Shown here: positions 17,804 to 26,571 of the stretch, in pieces
How positions within the stretch are numbered: the stretch's first letter is position 1
Layout of the letters: every line of letters begins with the position of its first letter
Source: Melioribacteraceae bacterium
GTDB taxonomy: Bacteria > Bacteroidota > Ignavibacteria > Ignavibacteriales > Melioribacteraceae
Direction: 5' to 3'
Length of the DNA stretch: 64,000 bases
Assembly: GCA_019638015.1 (NCBI GenBank)
Contig: JAHBUP010000001.1
Location: forward strand, 3,070,424-3,134,423
Notes under the pieces: model-generated
Databases searched by the model: none
Seen by the model: only the letters and a program-made list of their open reading frames with translations
What the model was told of the DNA's origin: nothing
Translations under genes and position numbers: made by a program

Positions 17804-18943
17804 CTAACTCTTAAAATTAAGCTCAAAAGTAAAACCACCTTCCCCTTTAATTGAGAATTCCCCTTTCAATTGCTGGGCGGAGTGATTAATAAGTGTCATT
17901 CCAAGCGAACTCGATTCTAAGGGGTTCATACCCTTTGAAAAGCCTATTCCATTATCCATGTATGAAATAAAAATATTTTTATCTGCACTCTTTCTAATTA
18001 CGAGTTTGATTTTAGGGGCGGGTTCATCTTTAAATGCATATTTAATAGAGTTTGTAACCAATTCACTAATTATGATGCCGAGTGGGACTGAGACATCCGA
18101 CTTAATTTCAATAGGGGCTGTCTCACAAATAATCTCAACTTTTTTTAAAGAAAGAGTTGATACAATGTGTTTAGCTAATTCAGAGAGATAGTCTCCGATC
18201 AGAATATTTTCAATACTTAAGGATTTATATAACTTATCATGAATTAGTGCAATGGCAGAAATTCTTGATTGCAAATTCTGTATTAGTTTATCGGTATCAA
18301 CATTATTCGGTTCTAAAAATGAATGCAGATGAAGAGTATTAATTAATAAATTAAAGTGGTTTTTTACACGGTGATGTATTTCTTTGAGCAAAATTTCCTT
18401 ATGGGCCAAATCATTTTCAATCCTTTGGTAATCTATTAATGATTTGAGATCGTTTTGAATTACTTCTCTGAGCGACTCCAACAATTCCTGATAAATTTCA
18501 GGATAATTATGCTCCTTCAGATCGAGCATGCAAAAAGTACCAAACACCTCTCCATCAGGCCATAAAATTGGAATTCCCATATAAGATAGAAGGTTGAACG
18601 GTACACTTGGATTTTCTTTCCAATCTTCCATCGCAAGAGCGTTCGGTACAATTGTTTTTTCTCTTGTTCCGGTAACATTTTCACAGTACCAGCCTAATCC
18701 TAGCTCTAACTTCAAATTTTGTGGTAGAGGATTATTCTCAGTTTTACTCGTGAGAAATACTTCTAATTCAGTAGGATGAAATTTTGTTATTAATCCCGAA
18801 GGAACGCCAATAATTTTTGCGGCTAAATCTAGAACCTTTTGCCACTTCTCCTGAAGTTCCTTAGAAATTTCCGGTTTTTCATCAGAGGTAATTGGAATAA
18901 GAACGTTTGGGGCCTTAACAGTTTTTACCTTCGCTATTTGCAT
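17804..18943 (-). CDS. Soluble GAF-domain histidine kinase (HisKA_2 type)
   Basis: 379 residues, no signal peptide or membrane segment. Residues about 30-180 form a GAF-like sensor (GLGWYCENVTGTREKTIVPN). Residues about 187-265 are a HisKA_2 domain whose phospho-acceptor motif is LLKEIHHRVKNHFNLLIN. The ATPase domain follows with ELVTNSIKYAF (N box), DNGIGF (G1) and SSLGMTLI (G2). Such kinases usually act in general stress or light/redox signalling; no response regulator is adjacent, so the partner is unknown. It lies 160 bases upstream of the malic enzyme gene on the same strand. Confidence 0.88.
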   Translation of the reverse strand: MQIAKVKTVKAPNVLIPITSDEKPEISKELQEKWQKVLDLAAKIIGVPSGLITKFHPTELEVFLTSKTENNPLPQNLKLELGLGWYCENVTGTREKTIVPNALAMEDWKENPSVPFNLLSYMGIPILWPDGEVFGTFCMLDLKEHNYPEIYQELLESLREVIQNDLKSLIDYQRIENDLAHKEILLKEIHHRVKNHFNLLINTLHLHSFLEPNNVDTDKLIQNLQSRISAIALIHDKLYKSLSIENILIGDYLSELAKHIVSTLSLKKVEIICETAPIEIKSDVSVPLGIIISELVTNSIKYAFKDEPAPKIKLVIRKSADKNIFISYMDNGIGFSKGMNPLESSSLGMTLINHSAQQLKGEFSIKGEGGFTFELNFKS

Positions 18944-19028
18944 TTATTTTCTAAGCCTATTTTTTCAATTTCAAAATTAGCACAACTTCCTCATTATCGA
19001 ATTTATTTTCAAAAAGTTTATATGTAAT

Positions 19029-19057
19029 AAAAAGCCCTATCAGATGATAGGGCTTTT
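19029..19057. terminator. Strong bidirectional terminator after frr
   Basis: Thirteen-bp stem AAAAAGCCCTATC/GATAGGGCTTTTT with a three-base loop, flanked by A- and T-runs so it works in either direction. It ends the minus-strand rplM-to-frr transcription unit. Confidence 0.9.
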
Positions 19058-19077
19058 TTTACTAAAATTAATCAAAA

Positions 19078-19635
19078 CTAAACTTCCAAAATTTCCTTTT
19101 CCTTGTGCTTTATAATTTCATCCACCTTTGTGATATGTTCGTCAGTCATCTTTTGTGTCTCTTTTTCAGCATCTTTTAGTTGATCTTCAGTAAGTTTTTT
19201 CTCTTTTTCCTGTCTTTTCAAATGATCATTCGCATCTCTTCTAACATTTCTAAGTGCAATTTTAGCTTCTTCACCAAATTTTTTAACCAACTTAACCAAT
19301 TCCCTTCTGCGTTCCTCATTCAATGGTGGAATTGGAATTTTAAGATTTGTACCGTCACTAATTGGGTTTAATCCCAAATCGGCAGATAGAATGGCCTTAT
19401 CCACAGCCTGAACCATAGATTTATCCCATGGGGTAACAGAAATTGTGTGAGCATCAAGTACAGATACATTTCCTACTTGAGTTAATGGTGATAATGTACC
19501 ATAGTAATCTACTTTTATCCCATCAAGTAATGTGGTTGTGGCTTTACCGGTGCGAACTTTAGCAATTTCACTTCTAAACGCATCAATGGTTTTGTCCATT
19601 CTATTTTTTGCATCTTTCAGAATAGTGTTATCCAT
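19078..19635 (-). CDS. frr: Ribosome recycling factor
   Basis: Splits post-termination ribosomes with EF-G. 185 residues, the family's normal length, with the conserved FRSEIAKVRTGKATTTLLDGI, QVGNVSVLDAHTISVTPWD, LNPISDGTNLKIPIPPLNEERR and a charged helical C-terminal bundle. It follows pyrH by nine bases and is the last gene of the operon. Confidence 0.97.
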   Translation of the reverse strand: MDNTILKDAKNRMDKTIDAFRSEIAKVRTGKATTTLLDGIKVDYYGTLSPLTQVGNVSVLDAHTISVTPWDKSMVQAVDKAILSADLGLNPISDGTNLKIPIPPLNEERRRELVKLVKKFGEEAKIALRNVRRDANDHLKRQEKEKKLTEDQLKDAEKETQKMTDEHITKVDEIIKHKEKEILEV

Positions 19636-19644
19636 TATAATCTC

Positions 19645-20376
19645 CTATTTGTTAACCTCAATAAAATCTATATTCCTTACCGAAGTGCCTACCCCTTCTC
19701 CGGTAACAACTTTTAACAGATTACCCGGTTTGTCCATATTAAATACGATGATAGGCAAATTATTTTCTTTGCATAAACTAATAGCGGTTAGATCCATAAC
19801 ACGAAGATTTTTGTGTAATACATCGGTGTAAGAAATTTCATCAAATTTGAGTGCGGAGGGATTTTTTTCAGGGTCTGAATCATATACGCCATCTACTCGA
19901 GTTCCTTTTAATATCGCGTCAGCTTCAATCTCAACTGCTCTCAAAGAAGCCGCTGTATCAGTACTAAAATAAGGATGCCCAGTTCCAGCTCCAAATATTA
20001 CAACTCTTCCCTTTTCAAGATGCCGGATTGCTCTTCGGCGGATATATGGTTCGGCAATAGCTTCCATGCTTATTGCAGTCATTAACCGTGTATAAATTCC
20101 TTTTCTCTCGCATGCATTCTGAAGTGCCAGAGAATTGATCATTGTTGCAAGCATGCCCATCTGATCTCCTGTGACACGATCGATACCCTGCGATTCGGCA
20201 TTCAAACCCCGGTAAATATTTCCTCCCCCAATAACAACTCCAACTTGAACTCCAAGATCAATTACTAACTTAATTTCATCTGCAAAAAAATCAAGTATTG
20301 CAGGGTTGATACCGAAATCACCTTCACCAGCAAGTGACTCACCGCTTAATTTTAGTAGTATTCTGTTATATTTCAT
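19645..20376 (-). CDS. pyrH: UMP kinase
   Basis: Phosphorylates UMP to UDP; amino acid kinase fold. 243 residues with [14 protein letters not shown] at the start, [44 protein letters not shown] and VDGVYDSDP. Its place between tsf and frr is the standard bacterial order. Confidence 0.97.
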   Translation of the reverse strand: MKYNRILLKLSGESLAGEGDFGINPAILDFFADEIKLVIDLGVQVGVVIGGGNIYRGLNAESQGIDRVTGDQMGMLATMINSLALQNACERKGIYTRLMTAISMEAIAEPYIRRRAIRHLEKGRVVIFGAGTGHPYFSTDTAASLRAVEIEADAILKGTRVDGVYDSDPEKNPSALKFDEISYTDVLHKNLRVMDLTAISLCKENNLPIIVFNMDKPGNLLKVVTGEGVGTSVRNIDFIEVNK

Positions 20377-20409
20377 TTTTACCTAAAAATTTCGATTTAA
20401 TATAAAAAA

Positions 20410-20437
20410 AAAGGCCTTATTAAAAAATAAGACCTTT
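20410..20437 (-). terminator. Hairpin between tsf and pyrH
   Basis: Stem AAAGG-CTTATT / AATAAG-CCTTT with one C-A mismatch and a four-base loop; on the minus strand it is followed by a long T-run. It may partly terminate after tsf, lowering pyrH-frr expression, rather than separate the genes fully. Confidence 0.6.
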
Positions 20438-20446
20438 AATTGGCTG

Positions 20447-21316
20447 TTATTTTTTTTCATCGCTAAGATGAAAGCGTTTGAATTTAATGAGTTTAGCTGT
20501 TGCCGAATGCTTTTTATTAAACTCATCAATTAAAGTGCTGATTTTTTTTGTATTGTCTTTAACAAACGCTTGCTCAAAAAGGCAATTTTCTTCATAAAAT
20601 TTATTGAGTTTCCCCAATGCAATTTTTTCAAGAATATTTTCCGGTTTACCCTCTTTTCTTGCAATTTCTTTATAGATATCAATTTCTTTATCTATTACTG
20701 ATTTATCTAATTCTTCTCTATAAATTGAGAGAGGACGCATAGCTGCAATCTGCATTGCAATATCTTTAAGTATTACTTGGAACTCATCAGTCGCGGCGGT
20801 TGGAACATTATCACCTTGAATTAATACGCCAAGTTTTGAACCATGGTGTACGTAATCTACAAGAATTCCATTCTCAGTATTTTCTAATGAGAAACGAGAA
20901 ACTTCTATTTTCTCACCAATTTTTCCGATCAAGGCATTTAATTCATCGGCTACAGATTTACCATCTTTTGAAGCTCCCATAAGAGTTTCAACATTAGCCG
21001 GTTTTTGTTCAACTACTAAATCAGTAATAAAATTTGCAAAGTTTACAAAATCATCACTTTTAGCTACGAAGTCGGTTTCACAATTAACTTCAACTATAAC
21101 GGCTGATTTTGCATTGTTATAAATACGAGTTATTACAGTACCTTCGCTTGCGGTTCTTTCGGCACGTTTAGCTGCAACCGAAGCACCTTTCTTTCTCAAT
21201 ATTTCAATAGCCTTCTCAAAATTTCCATCAGCTTCAGCGAGTGCTTTTTTACAATCCATCATTCCCGCGCCGGTTTTTTCTCTCAGCTCTTTAACTTGAT
21301 TTGCACTAATCGACAT
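20447..21316 (-). CDS. tsf: Elongation factor Ts
   Basis: Nucleotide exchange factor for EF-Tu. 289 residues. N-terminal UBA-like domain with VKELREKTGAGMMDCKKALAE, then ASEGTVITRI and the signature VEVNCETDFVAKSDDF; the dimerisation domain follows, with ALGKLNKFYEENCLFEQAF near the end. It is directly downstream of rpsB (48-base gap). Confidence 0.97.
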   Translation of the reverse strand: MSISANQVKELREKTGAGMMDCKKALAEADGNFEKAIEILRKKGASVAAKRAERTASEGTVITRIYNNAKSAVIVEVNCETDFVAKSDDFVNFANFITDLVVEQKPANVETLMGASKDGKSVADELNALIGKIGEKIEVSRFSLENTENGILVDYVHHGSKLGVLIQGDNVPTAATDEFQVILKDIAMQIAAMRPLSIYREELDKSVIDKEIDIYKEIARKEGKPENILEKIALGKLNKFYEENCLFEQAFVKDNTKKISTLIDEFNKKHSATAKLIKFKRFHLSDEKK

Positions 21317-21364
21317 TTTATTTCACCTTTTATAATTTCTAATTATTCAATTACTATTAAGATA

Positions 21365-22282
21365 TTAGCTAGCCGGAGTTTCTGCAGGAGAATCAGCCGG
21401 TTTTTCTGGTGCTGGTTTTTCAGCAGCAGGTTCGGTTTTTTCTCTTCTGTCTTTTCTCTCTCCTCTTTCACCTCTATTATCTTTGCCTTCAAATCTTACT
21501 TTTCTAACTCTACCTTTATTTTCTCTTTTATCCGAGTTTTCATCTTCAATTTTTCTTTCTTTCTCTTTTTCTGCGGCTTCGTGAGCTCTCAATTCTTTCG
21601 ATTTTGCGTTTCCTTCAATAATACTATCGGCCATAACTCTGCAAATAGTATCAACTGCTCGTGAGGCGTCATCATTACATGGAATAACATAATCAATCGG
21701 ATCGGGATCACAATTTGTATCAACAATTGCGAAGAGAGGAATATTTAATCTGAGCGCTTCATTAATAACTATACTTTCTTTTTTGATGTCAACCACAAAA
21801 ATTGCACCCGGCATTTTGTTCATTGTTTCAATACCATCGAGTACTTTTCTTAGTTTATCTTTTTCTCTAGTTAATAATAATCTTTCTTTCTTGGTAATTT
21901 TTTCAAATGTGCCATCGCTCTCCATCTTCTCAATATTTTGAAGACGTTTAATACTTTTGCGAATGGTTGAAAAATTTGTAAGCATTCCGCCTAACCATCT
22001 TTCGCTAACCCAGTTACTTTCTGATCTGCGTGCTTGGGTTGCAATTGCACCTTTGGCCTGCTTTTTTGTACCTACAAAAAGAACTCTTTTGCCCTGCGAA
22101 GCAATTTCATTGATTGCTTGAGCCGCATTATCAATAGCTTGTTGAGTTTTCTTGAGATCTATGATATGAATTCCGTTTTTCTCCATAAAAATGTAAGGTT
22201 TCATTTTAGGATTCCAACGGCGGGTTAAGTGTCCGAAGTGTGCACCGGACTCAATGAGTTCTGTGAGTTCTACTCTTGGCAT
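21365..22282 (-). CDS. rpsB: Ribosomal protein S2 with charged C-terminal extension
   Basis: Small-subunit protein S2. ELTELIESGAHFGHLTRRWNPKM at the start is split across the family signature; FVGTKKQAKGAI, RWLGGMLTNFSTI and PLFAIVDTNCDPDPIDYVIPCNDDA are typical. An AGGAG site precedes the ATG at 22282, giving 305 residues; the open frame from 22327 adds 15 unneeded residues. After about residue 235 the protein carries an unusual low-complexity tail, first Arg/Lys/Glu-rich and then Pro/Ala/Glu-rich, of roughly 65 residues. Confidence 0.95.
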   Translation of the reverse strand: MPRVELTELIESGAHFGHLTRRWNPKMKPYIFMEKNGIHIIDLKKTQQAIDNAAQAINEIASQGKRVLFVGTKKQAKGAIATQARRSESNWVSERWLGGMLTNFSTIRKSIKRLQNIEKMESDGTFEKITKKERLLLTREKDKLRKVLDGIETMNKMPGAIFVVDIKKESIVINEALRLNIPLFAIVDTNCDPDPIDYVIPCNDDASRAVDTICRVMADSIIEGNAKSKELRAHEAAEKEKERKIEDENSDKRENKGRVRKVRFEGKDNRGERGERKDRREKTEPAAEKPAPEKPADSPAETPAS

Positions 22283-22402
22283 ATATACTCCTGTTTTGCT
22301 TCTATTCTCTTCAACTTTGTCTTTCATCCCTTTTTATGGTTTAACCAATGTGGGACACAGGAGACAAATCCGAGAATATGAATGGTTATATTAAATAATA
22401 AA

Positions 22403-22789
22403 TTATCTCTTAGAGAACTGGAATCTTTTTCTTGCTTTCTTCTGACCGTATTTCTTACGTTCAACCATTCTTGGATCTCTTTTAAGGAGACCTTCAGATT
22501 TGAGTGGAGAACGGAAATCGGCATTCATATCTTCCAATGCTCTTGCTATCCCTAATCTTATAGCATCAGATTGACCGGTAATTCCGCCACCAGCTACATT
22601 TGCAAATACATCAAATTTGCCTAACGTTTCGGTTGCTATAAAAGGTAGAAATACGTTAGTGCTGTGTTCTTTAATTGGGAAATACTGTTCTACTTCTTTA
22701 TCATTTACAGTAACTTTGCCGGAACCATTTCTCAAATAAACACGAGCAACAGCATTTTTTCTTCTACCAACATACATTTTATCTGCCAT
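22403..22789 (-). CDS. rpsI: Ribosomal protein S9
   Basis: Small-subunit protein S9, 128 residues from the ATG at 22789 (the TTG before it is not needed). [22 protein letters not shown] and [19 protein letters not shown] are the family motifs; the basic end [17 protein letters not shown] reaches toward the P-site tRNA. Eleven bases separate it from rplM. Confidence 0.96.
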   Translation of the reverse strand: MADKMYVGRRKNAVARVYLRNGSGKVTVNDKEVEQYFPIKEHSTNVFLPFIATETLGKFDVFANVAGGGITGQSDAIRLGIARALEDMNADFRSPLKSEGLLKRDPRMVERKKYGQKKARKRFQFSKR

Positions 22790-22800
22790 CAACTACTCCA

Positions 22801-23241
22801 TTATAAGCTTAATACTTGCGGTTGTTGAGCTGAATGAGGATGAGTTTCGCCCGCATATACTTTTAATTTTTTGATTAATTGTTTACCCAAACGAGTTTTA
22901 GGAAGCATTCCTTTAATCGCGGTTTGAAGAGCGTATTCAGGTTTCTTTTCCATAATTTCTGAAAAACTTCTTGTTCTTGCACCACCTGGATACATCGAGT
23001 GGGTAAAATAGGTTTTTTGAATTGCTCTTTTACCGGTAAGCTTAACTTTTTCGGCATTAATAATAACTACAAAATCGCCTGTGTCCATATTGGGTGTAAA
23101 CAAAGCTTTATGTTTACCTCTAATTATACTAGCAACTTTAGCCGCTAATCTGCCAAGCACTTGATCTTTTGCATCAACCAGATACCACTTTTGACCAGCA
23201 TCTTCAGGTTTAATGAACTTAGTGATTCTTTCTTGCTTCAC
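22801..23241 (-). CDS. rplM: Ribosomal protein L13
   Basis: Large-subunit protein L13, 146 residues. WYLVDAKDQVLGRLAAKVAS, TPNMDTGDFVVIINAEKVKLTG and KGMLPKTRLGKQLIKKLKVY are typical. I place the start at the GTG at 23241 because a GGAGG ribosome site lies immediately upstream (23248-23252), inside the longer frame that begins at 23262. It is the first gene of the rplM-rpsI-rpsB-tsf-pyrH-frr unit. Confidence 0.96.
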   Translation of the reverse strand: MKQERITKFIKPEDAGQKWYLVDAKDQVLGRLAAKVASIIRGKHKALFTPNMDTGDFVVIINAEKVKLTGKRAIQKTYFTHSMYPGGARTRSFSEIMEKKPEYALQTAIKGMLPKTRLGKQLIKKLKVYAGETHPHSAQQPQVLSL

Positions 23242-23436
23242 TTTTTTCCTCCAAAAACACACTTATTCTATTTATAAAGGTTCCAAATATATCCTTGCCC
23301 CGTTAAAATGTCAAGATAACTCTCTTTAAATTTTCCATTAGAACAATAATAAATATAGTTGAATAATGAGTCTTCAATAGTTTTAATCTAATCAAATCAT
23401 TAATTTTGAGGTGCATTTCTGAGTTTGAGGGCAAAA
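23242..23436. promoter_or_regulatory. Divergent promoter region, rplM operon and epimerase
   Basis: An AT-rich gap of 195 bases between oppositely oriented genes. It must contain the promoter of the ribosomal operon. I see a GAGGG ribosome site just before the epimerase start but no boxes I would defend. Confidence 0.4.
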
Positions 23437-24474
23437 ATGAAGATTTTGGTGTCCGGGGGCTCCGGATTTCTAGGAATTAATTTAATCCGACGTCTCCTCT
23501 CCGAAAATCATGAAGTTGTATCATTAGATATTGCTCCCTTTAATTATTCCGATTCATCCCGGAATTTAAAGATTATTAATGGAGATATCCGCAATAATTC
23601 CGTTGTTGAAAAATCCTTTAATGGAATTGATATCGTGGTTCACACTGCCGCGGCTCTTCCTTTATATTCTCAAGAAGACATTTATTCAACAGAAGTTAAA
23701 GGGACAAGATTACTACTTCAGCAAGCATACAAAAATAAAATAAATAGATTCATCCATATTTCATCTACAGCTGTTTATGGAGTTCCTGTTCATCATCCAA
23801 TTTATGAAACAGATAATTTAATTGGGGTTGGTCCCTACGGCAAAGCCAAAATTGAAGCAGAAAATCTATGTTTAGAATATCGAGAGAAGGGATTATGTAT
23901 CCCCATTTTAAGACCAAAATCATTCATCGGTCCAGAAAGACTTGGTGTTTTTGCACTTTTTTATGATTGGGTAAAAGATGCGAAAAATTTTCCTATGATT
24001 GGAAGTGGCAATAACCACTATCAATTATTGGATGTTGATGATTTATGCGATTCAATAATTCAATGCATCAAACTTCCTAAAAATGTGGTAAATGATACTT
24101 TTAATATTGGAGCAAAAGAATTTGGAACAATGAAAAGTGATTACCAAACGGTTTTAGATTTTGCGGGACACGGAAAAAAAATAATCCCGTTACCCGAAAA
24201 GCCTATCATACTCGCTTTAAAGATTTTGGAATTTTTAAAATTATCTCCACTTTATCAATGGGTTTATGAAACGGCGGCAAAGGATTCATTTGTTTCAATC
24301 GAAAAAGCAGAACAAGTACTTGGCTTTGCACCAAAATTCTCTAATAAAGAAGCTTTAATCAGAAATTACAAATGGTATCTTGAAAATGTAGAAAGTTTTA
24401 AAGACAATGAAGGCATTGACCATCGTTCTCCCTGGAAACAAGGAATATTAAAACTGGCAAAAATATTCTTTTAA
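23437..24474 (+). CDS. NAD-dependent epimerase/dehydratase
   Basis: Extended SDR of 345 residues with Rossmann motif [32 protein letters not shown], active-site strand HISSTAVYG and [11 protein letters not shown] (YxxxK). The downstream sequence [22 protein letters not shown] resembles nucleoside-diphosphate-sugar epimerases and 3-beta-HSD-like proteins. The ATG at 23437 has GAGGG seven bases upstream. The substrate cannot be told from the sequence or neighbours. Confidence 0.75.
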   Translation: MKILVSGGSGFLGINLIRRLLSENHEVVSLDIAPFNYSDSSRNLKIINGDIRNNSVVEKSFNGIDIVVHTAAALPLYSQEDIYSTEVKGTRLLLQQAYKNKINRFIHISSTAVYGVPVHHPIYETDNLIGVGPYGKAKIEAENLCLEYREKGLCIPILRPKSFIGPERLGVFALFYDWVKDAKNFPMIGSGNNHYQLLDVDDLCDSIIQCIKLPKNVVNDTFNIGAKEFGTMKSDYQTVLDFAGHGKKIIPLPEKPIILALKILEFLKLSPLYQWVYETAAKDSFVSIEKAEQVLGFAPKFSNKEALIRNYKWYLENVESFKDNEGIDHRSPWKQGILKLAKIFF

Positions 24475-24559
24475 CCCAATCGAAAATCGGTTTATCAAGA
24501 TTGGTAATTATTGACAAGTAGTTATATTTGCGCATTCAATTAAAAAAAGCGAGGTAAAA
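24475..24559 (+). promoter_or_regulatory. Candidate promoter of deoxyhypusine-synthase-like gene
   Basis: TATATTTG at 24523-24530 fits the Bacteroidota -7 box TAnnTTTG; TTGG at 24501-24504, 18 bases upstream, is a weak match to the -33 TTTG. The start is 30 bases further, with GCGAGG as ribosome site. Confidence 0.35.
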
Positions 24560-25588
24560 ATGTCGTCAAAAAAAGATTTCTTAAAAGATACGATTAAACA
24601 TATCGATATAAAGGAACACAATGTTATTAAGTTAGTTGATGCGATGGAGCATATGGCTTTTAGCGCTCGTGATTTAAATAGAGCCGCTAAAATTTATGAC
24701 ATGATGTTGCAAGATAAAGAGTGCGCTGTAATATTAACATTAGCAGGAAGTTTATTTAGTGCAGGCTTAAAAAGAGTTGTTCACGATTTGGTTGCTAATA
24801 ATATGGTGGATGCTATAGTTTCAACCGGTGCCATTATGGTTGATCAAGATTTTTTTGAAGCTCTCGGATTTAAACATTACATTGGATCTCCCTATGTTGA
24901 TGATAATATGATGAGAGATCTTCATATTGATAGAATTTATGATACATTTATCGACGAAGATGAATTAAGAATATGTGATGATACCACAGCCGCCATATTC
25001 GACTCTCTCGAACCGCGCCCTTATTCTTCACGCGAATTATTATGGCACTTTGGGAAGTACTTAGAAGATAATGGCGGTCCTAAAGTTGATGATAGTGTAA
25101 TTTATACAGCATACAAAAATAATGTACCAATTTTTGTCCCCGCATTTTCTGATTGCTCTGCCGGATTCGGTATTGTTATGCATCAACATAAAAACCCAGA
25201 GAAACATCTCTCATTCGATTCTGGAAAAGATTTTTATGAATTGACTCAAATAAAACTTCACAATGATGAAACCGGTATATTCATGATTGGAGGTGGTGTT
25301 CCAAAAAACTTTACTCAGGATATAGTTGTTGCCGCTGATATATTAAAAGAAGATGCTCAGATGCATAAATACGCGGTTCAAATTACTGTTGCCGATGTTC
25401 GTGATGGAGCTCTTTCATCTTCTACTTTAAAAGAAGCTAGTTCCTGGGGCAAGGTTGAAACTACTTACGAGCAAATGGTTTACTCCGAAGCTACATTGGC
25501 AATGCCCCTAATTGCCGGTTATGCTTATCATAAAGGCGCGTGGAAATCTAGGAATAAAAAAGAATTGCAAAAAATCTTTTTAAAGTAA
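24560..25588 (+). CDS. Deoxyhypusine synthase family protein
   Basis: 342 residues of the deoxyhypusine synthase fold. LTLAGSLFSAGLKRVVHDLV, AIVSTGAIMVDQDFFEALG, GIFMIGGGVPKNFTQDIV and KEASSWGKVET are family motifs; the Lys in SSWGK corresponds to the one that carries the aminobutyl intermediate in eukaryal DHS. Archaea and eukaryotes use it to modify eIF5A, which bacteria lack; bacterial relatives are thought to act on polyamines, for example forming homospermidine, and the role here is open. It is flanked by a strong terminator and looks like a single-gene unit. Confidence 0.82.
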   Translation: MSSKKDFLKDTIKHIDIKEHNVIKLVDAMEHMAFSARDLNRAAKIYDMMLQDKECAVILTLAGSLFSAGLKRVVHDLVANNMVDAIVSTGAIMVDQDFFEALGFKHYIGSPYVDDNMMRDLHIDRIYDTFIDEDELRICDDTTAAIFDSLEPRPYSSRELLWHFGKYLEDNGGPKVDDSVIYTAYKNNVPIFVPAFSDCSAGFGIVMHQHKNPEKHLSFDSGKDFYELTQIKLHNDETGIFMIGGGVPKNFTQDIVVAADILKEDAQMHKYAVQITVADVRDGALSSSTLKEASSWGKVETTYEQMVYSEATLAMPLIAGYAYHKGAWKSRNKKELQKIFLK

Positions 25589-25629
25589 GCATTAATTAAC
25601 AAGTGAAAACAGCTGGCTGTAATTAGCAA

Positions 25630-25665
25630 AAAGGGATTCAATAAAAAATGAATCCCTTTTTTTAT
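25630..25665 (+). terminator. Intrinsic terminator after the DHS-like gene
   Basis: Stem AAAGGGATTCA/TGAATCCCTTT with an eight-base loop, then TTTTTTT. The A-run on its left lets it serve the convergent Nudix regulator gene too. Confidence 0.9.
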
Positions 25666-25687
25666 ACATAAGATTTATCTAAAATTA

Positions 25688-26377
25688 TCACAACTCAAAT
25701 ATGAATCCCTTTTCCTTTAGCCTGTTATAATTACTCTTATCAAATCTATATAAAAACGCTGCTCTTCTTTTATTGTTTTTATCTTTTTCTTTTAAACTCT
25801 TTAATAAATTCATATTTAATATTTTTTTTCGAAAATTTCTTTTGTCCAATTTTTTATCAAGAATTGTTTCATAAAGATTTTGAAGTTTTGGGAGTGTGAA
25901 TTTTTCGGGGAGCAGCTCAAAACCAATGGGTTTGTACCTAACACGAGATCTGAGCTTTGATAGCGCAACCTTTAATATATTCTCATGATCAAATGGCAGC
26001 TCGGGTAACTCATTCATTTTAAACCACCTAACCTCGGTTGAATCTATACCTGTTGTTAATTGGTACTGCTCCGGACTAATAAGGGCGAAATGCCCGATCG
26101 TAAAAACTCTATGTGTCGGGAACCTATCAACGCTATCAAAAACCGCAATTTCTTCCAGATAAATATTTCGAACTCCTGTTGAGGCTTCAAGAATTCTGTG
26201 TGCGGCATCTTCTACTAACTCCTTCTTTTTGATAAAACCGCCAGGCAACGCCCATGTCCCCTTGTTCGGCTTCCTTGCTCTCTTAATTAAAAGGACCTCC
26301 AAAACAGATTTTTCAAATCCGAATATCACACAATCAATTGATACATTTTTTATTATTTCTTTGCGCACATGAGACAC
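25688..26377 (-). CDS. Nudix-fold transcriptional regulator (NrtR/XylR type)
   Basis: 229 residues: an N-terminal Nudix domain (about 1-150) and a C-terminal winged-helix-like part (about 155-229). The Nudix box region reads GGFIKKKELVEDAAHRILEAS. Of the metal-binding glutamates in the canonical REUxEE core only one remains (R-I-L-E-A-S), so hydrolase activity is unlikely. This fits the NrtR family, whose members AraR and XylR in Bacteroidota sense sugars and control pentose genes. It is divergent from xylB-xylA and shares their upstream region, which supports a role as xylose regulator. A GTG start with AAGGAG upstream is used. Confidence 0.8.
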   Translation of the reverse strand: MSHVRKEIIKNVSIDCVIFGFEKSVLEVLLIKRARKPNKGTWALPGGFIKKKELVEDAAHRILEASTGVRNIYLEEIAVFDSVDRFPTHRVFTIGHFALISPEQYQLTTGIDSTEVRWFKMNELPELPFDHENILKVALSKLRSRVRYKPIGFELLPEKFTLPKLQNLYETILDKKLDKRNFRKKILNMNLLKSLKEKDKNNKRRAAFLYRFDKSNYNRLKEKGFIFEL

Positions 26378-26456
26378 AGATACAGTACTCCTTTATTAAA
26401 TAAGTTTACATTTATAAAACTAAAAAAGAGCAAACTAATGTCAAACAAAAAAATAT

Positions 26457-26479
26457 ATCAATAAAGAATTTTTATTGAT
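26457..26479. promoter_or_regulatory. Candidate operator: 9-bp-arm inverted repeat
   Basis: ATCAATAAA-GAATT-TTTATTGAT is a perfect dyad of 9-bp arms with a 5-base spacer in the 194-base gap between the Nudix regulator and xylB. Its size suits a dimeric winged-helix regulator, and its place suits control of both directions. Inference only. Confidence 0.5.
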
Positions 26480-26497
26480 GAAAATTATAATTAATTA

Positions 26498-26512
26498 GTG
26501 TATTTTTTACAC
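26498..26512. promoter_or_regulatory. Second dyad upstream of xylB
   Basis: GTGTA-TTTTT-TACAC, perfect 5-bp arms with 5-base spacer, 60 bases before the xylB start. It may be another regulator site or part of the promoter. The T-rich centre makes chance occurrence more likely than for the neighbouring 23-bp dyad. Confidence 0.35.
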
Positions 26513-26571
26513 CGAAATAAAAAACAAAACATCTTTTTAAGTTTATTTTCATAAAATTGAAGAGGTTAAAA

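Noticed and set aside
22283..22402. S2 autoregulatory leader between rpsI and rpsB
   Set aside because: The 120-base gap is a plausible place, but I could not draw a convincing structure or terminator by eye.
24511..24530. TTGACA followed by TATATTTG upstream of the DHS-like gene as a sigma-70 promoter
   Set aside because: The two boxes are only six bases apart, far too close for a -35/-10 pair; only the TATATTTG is retained as a possible -7 box.
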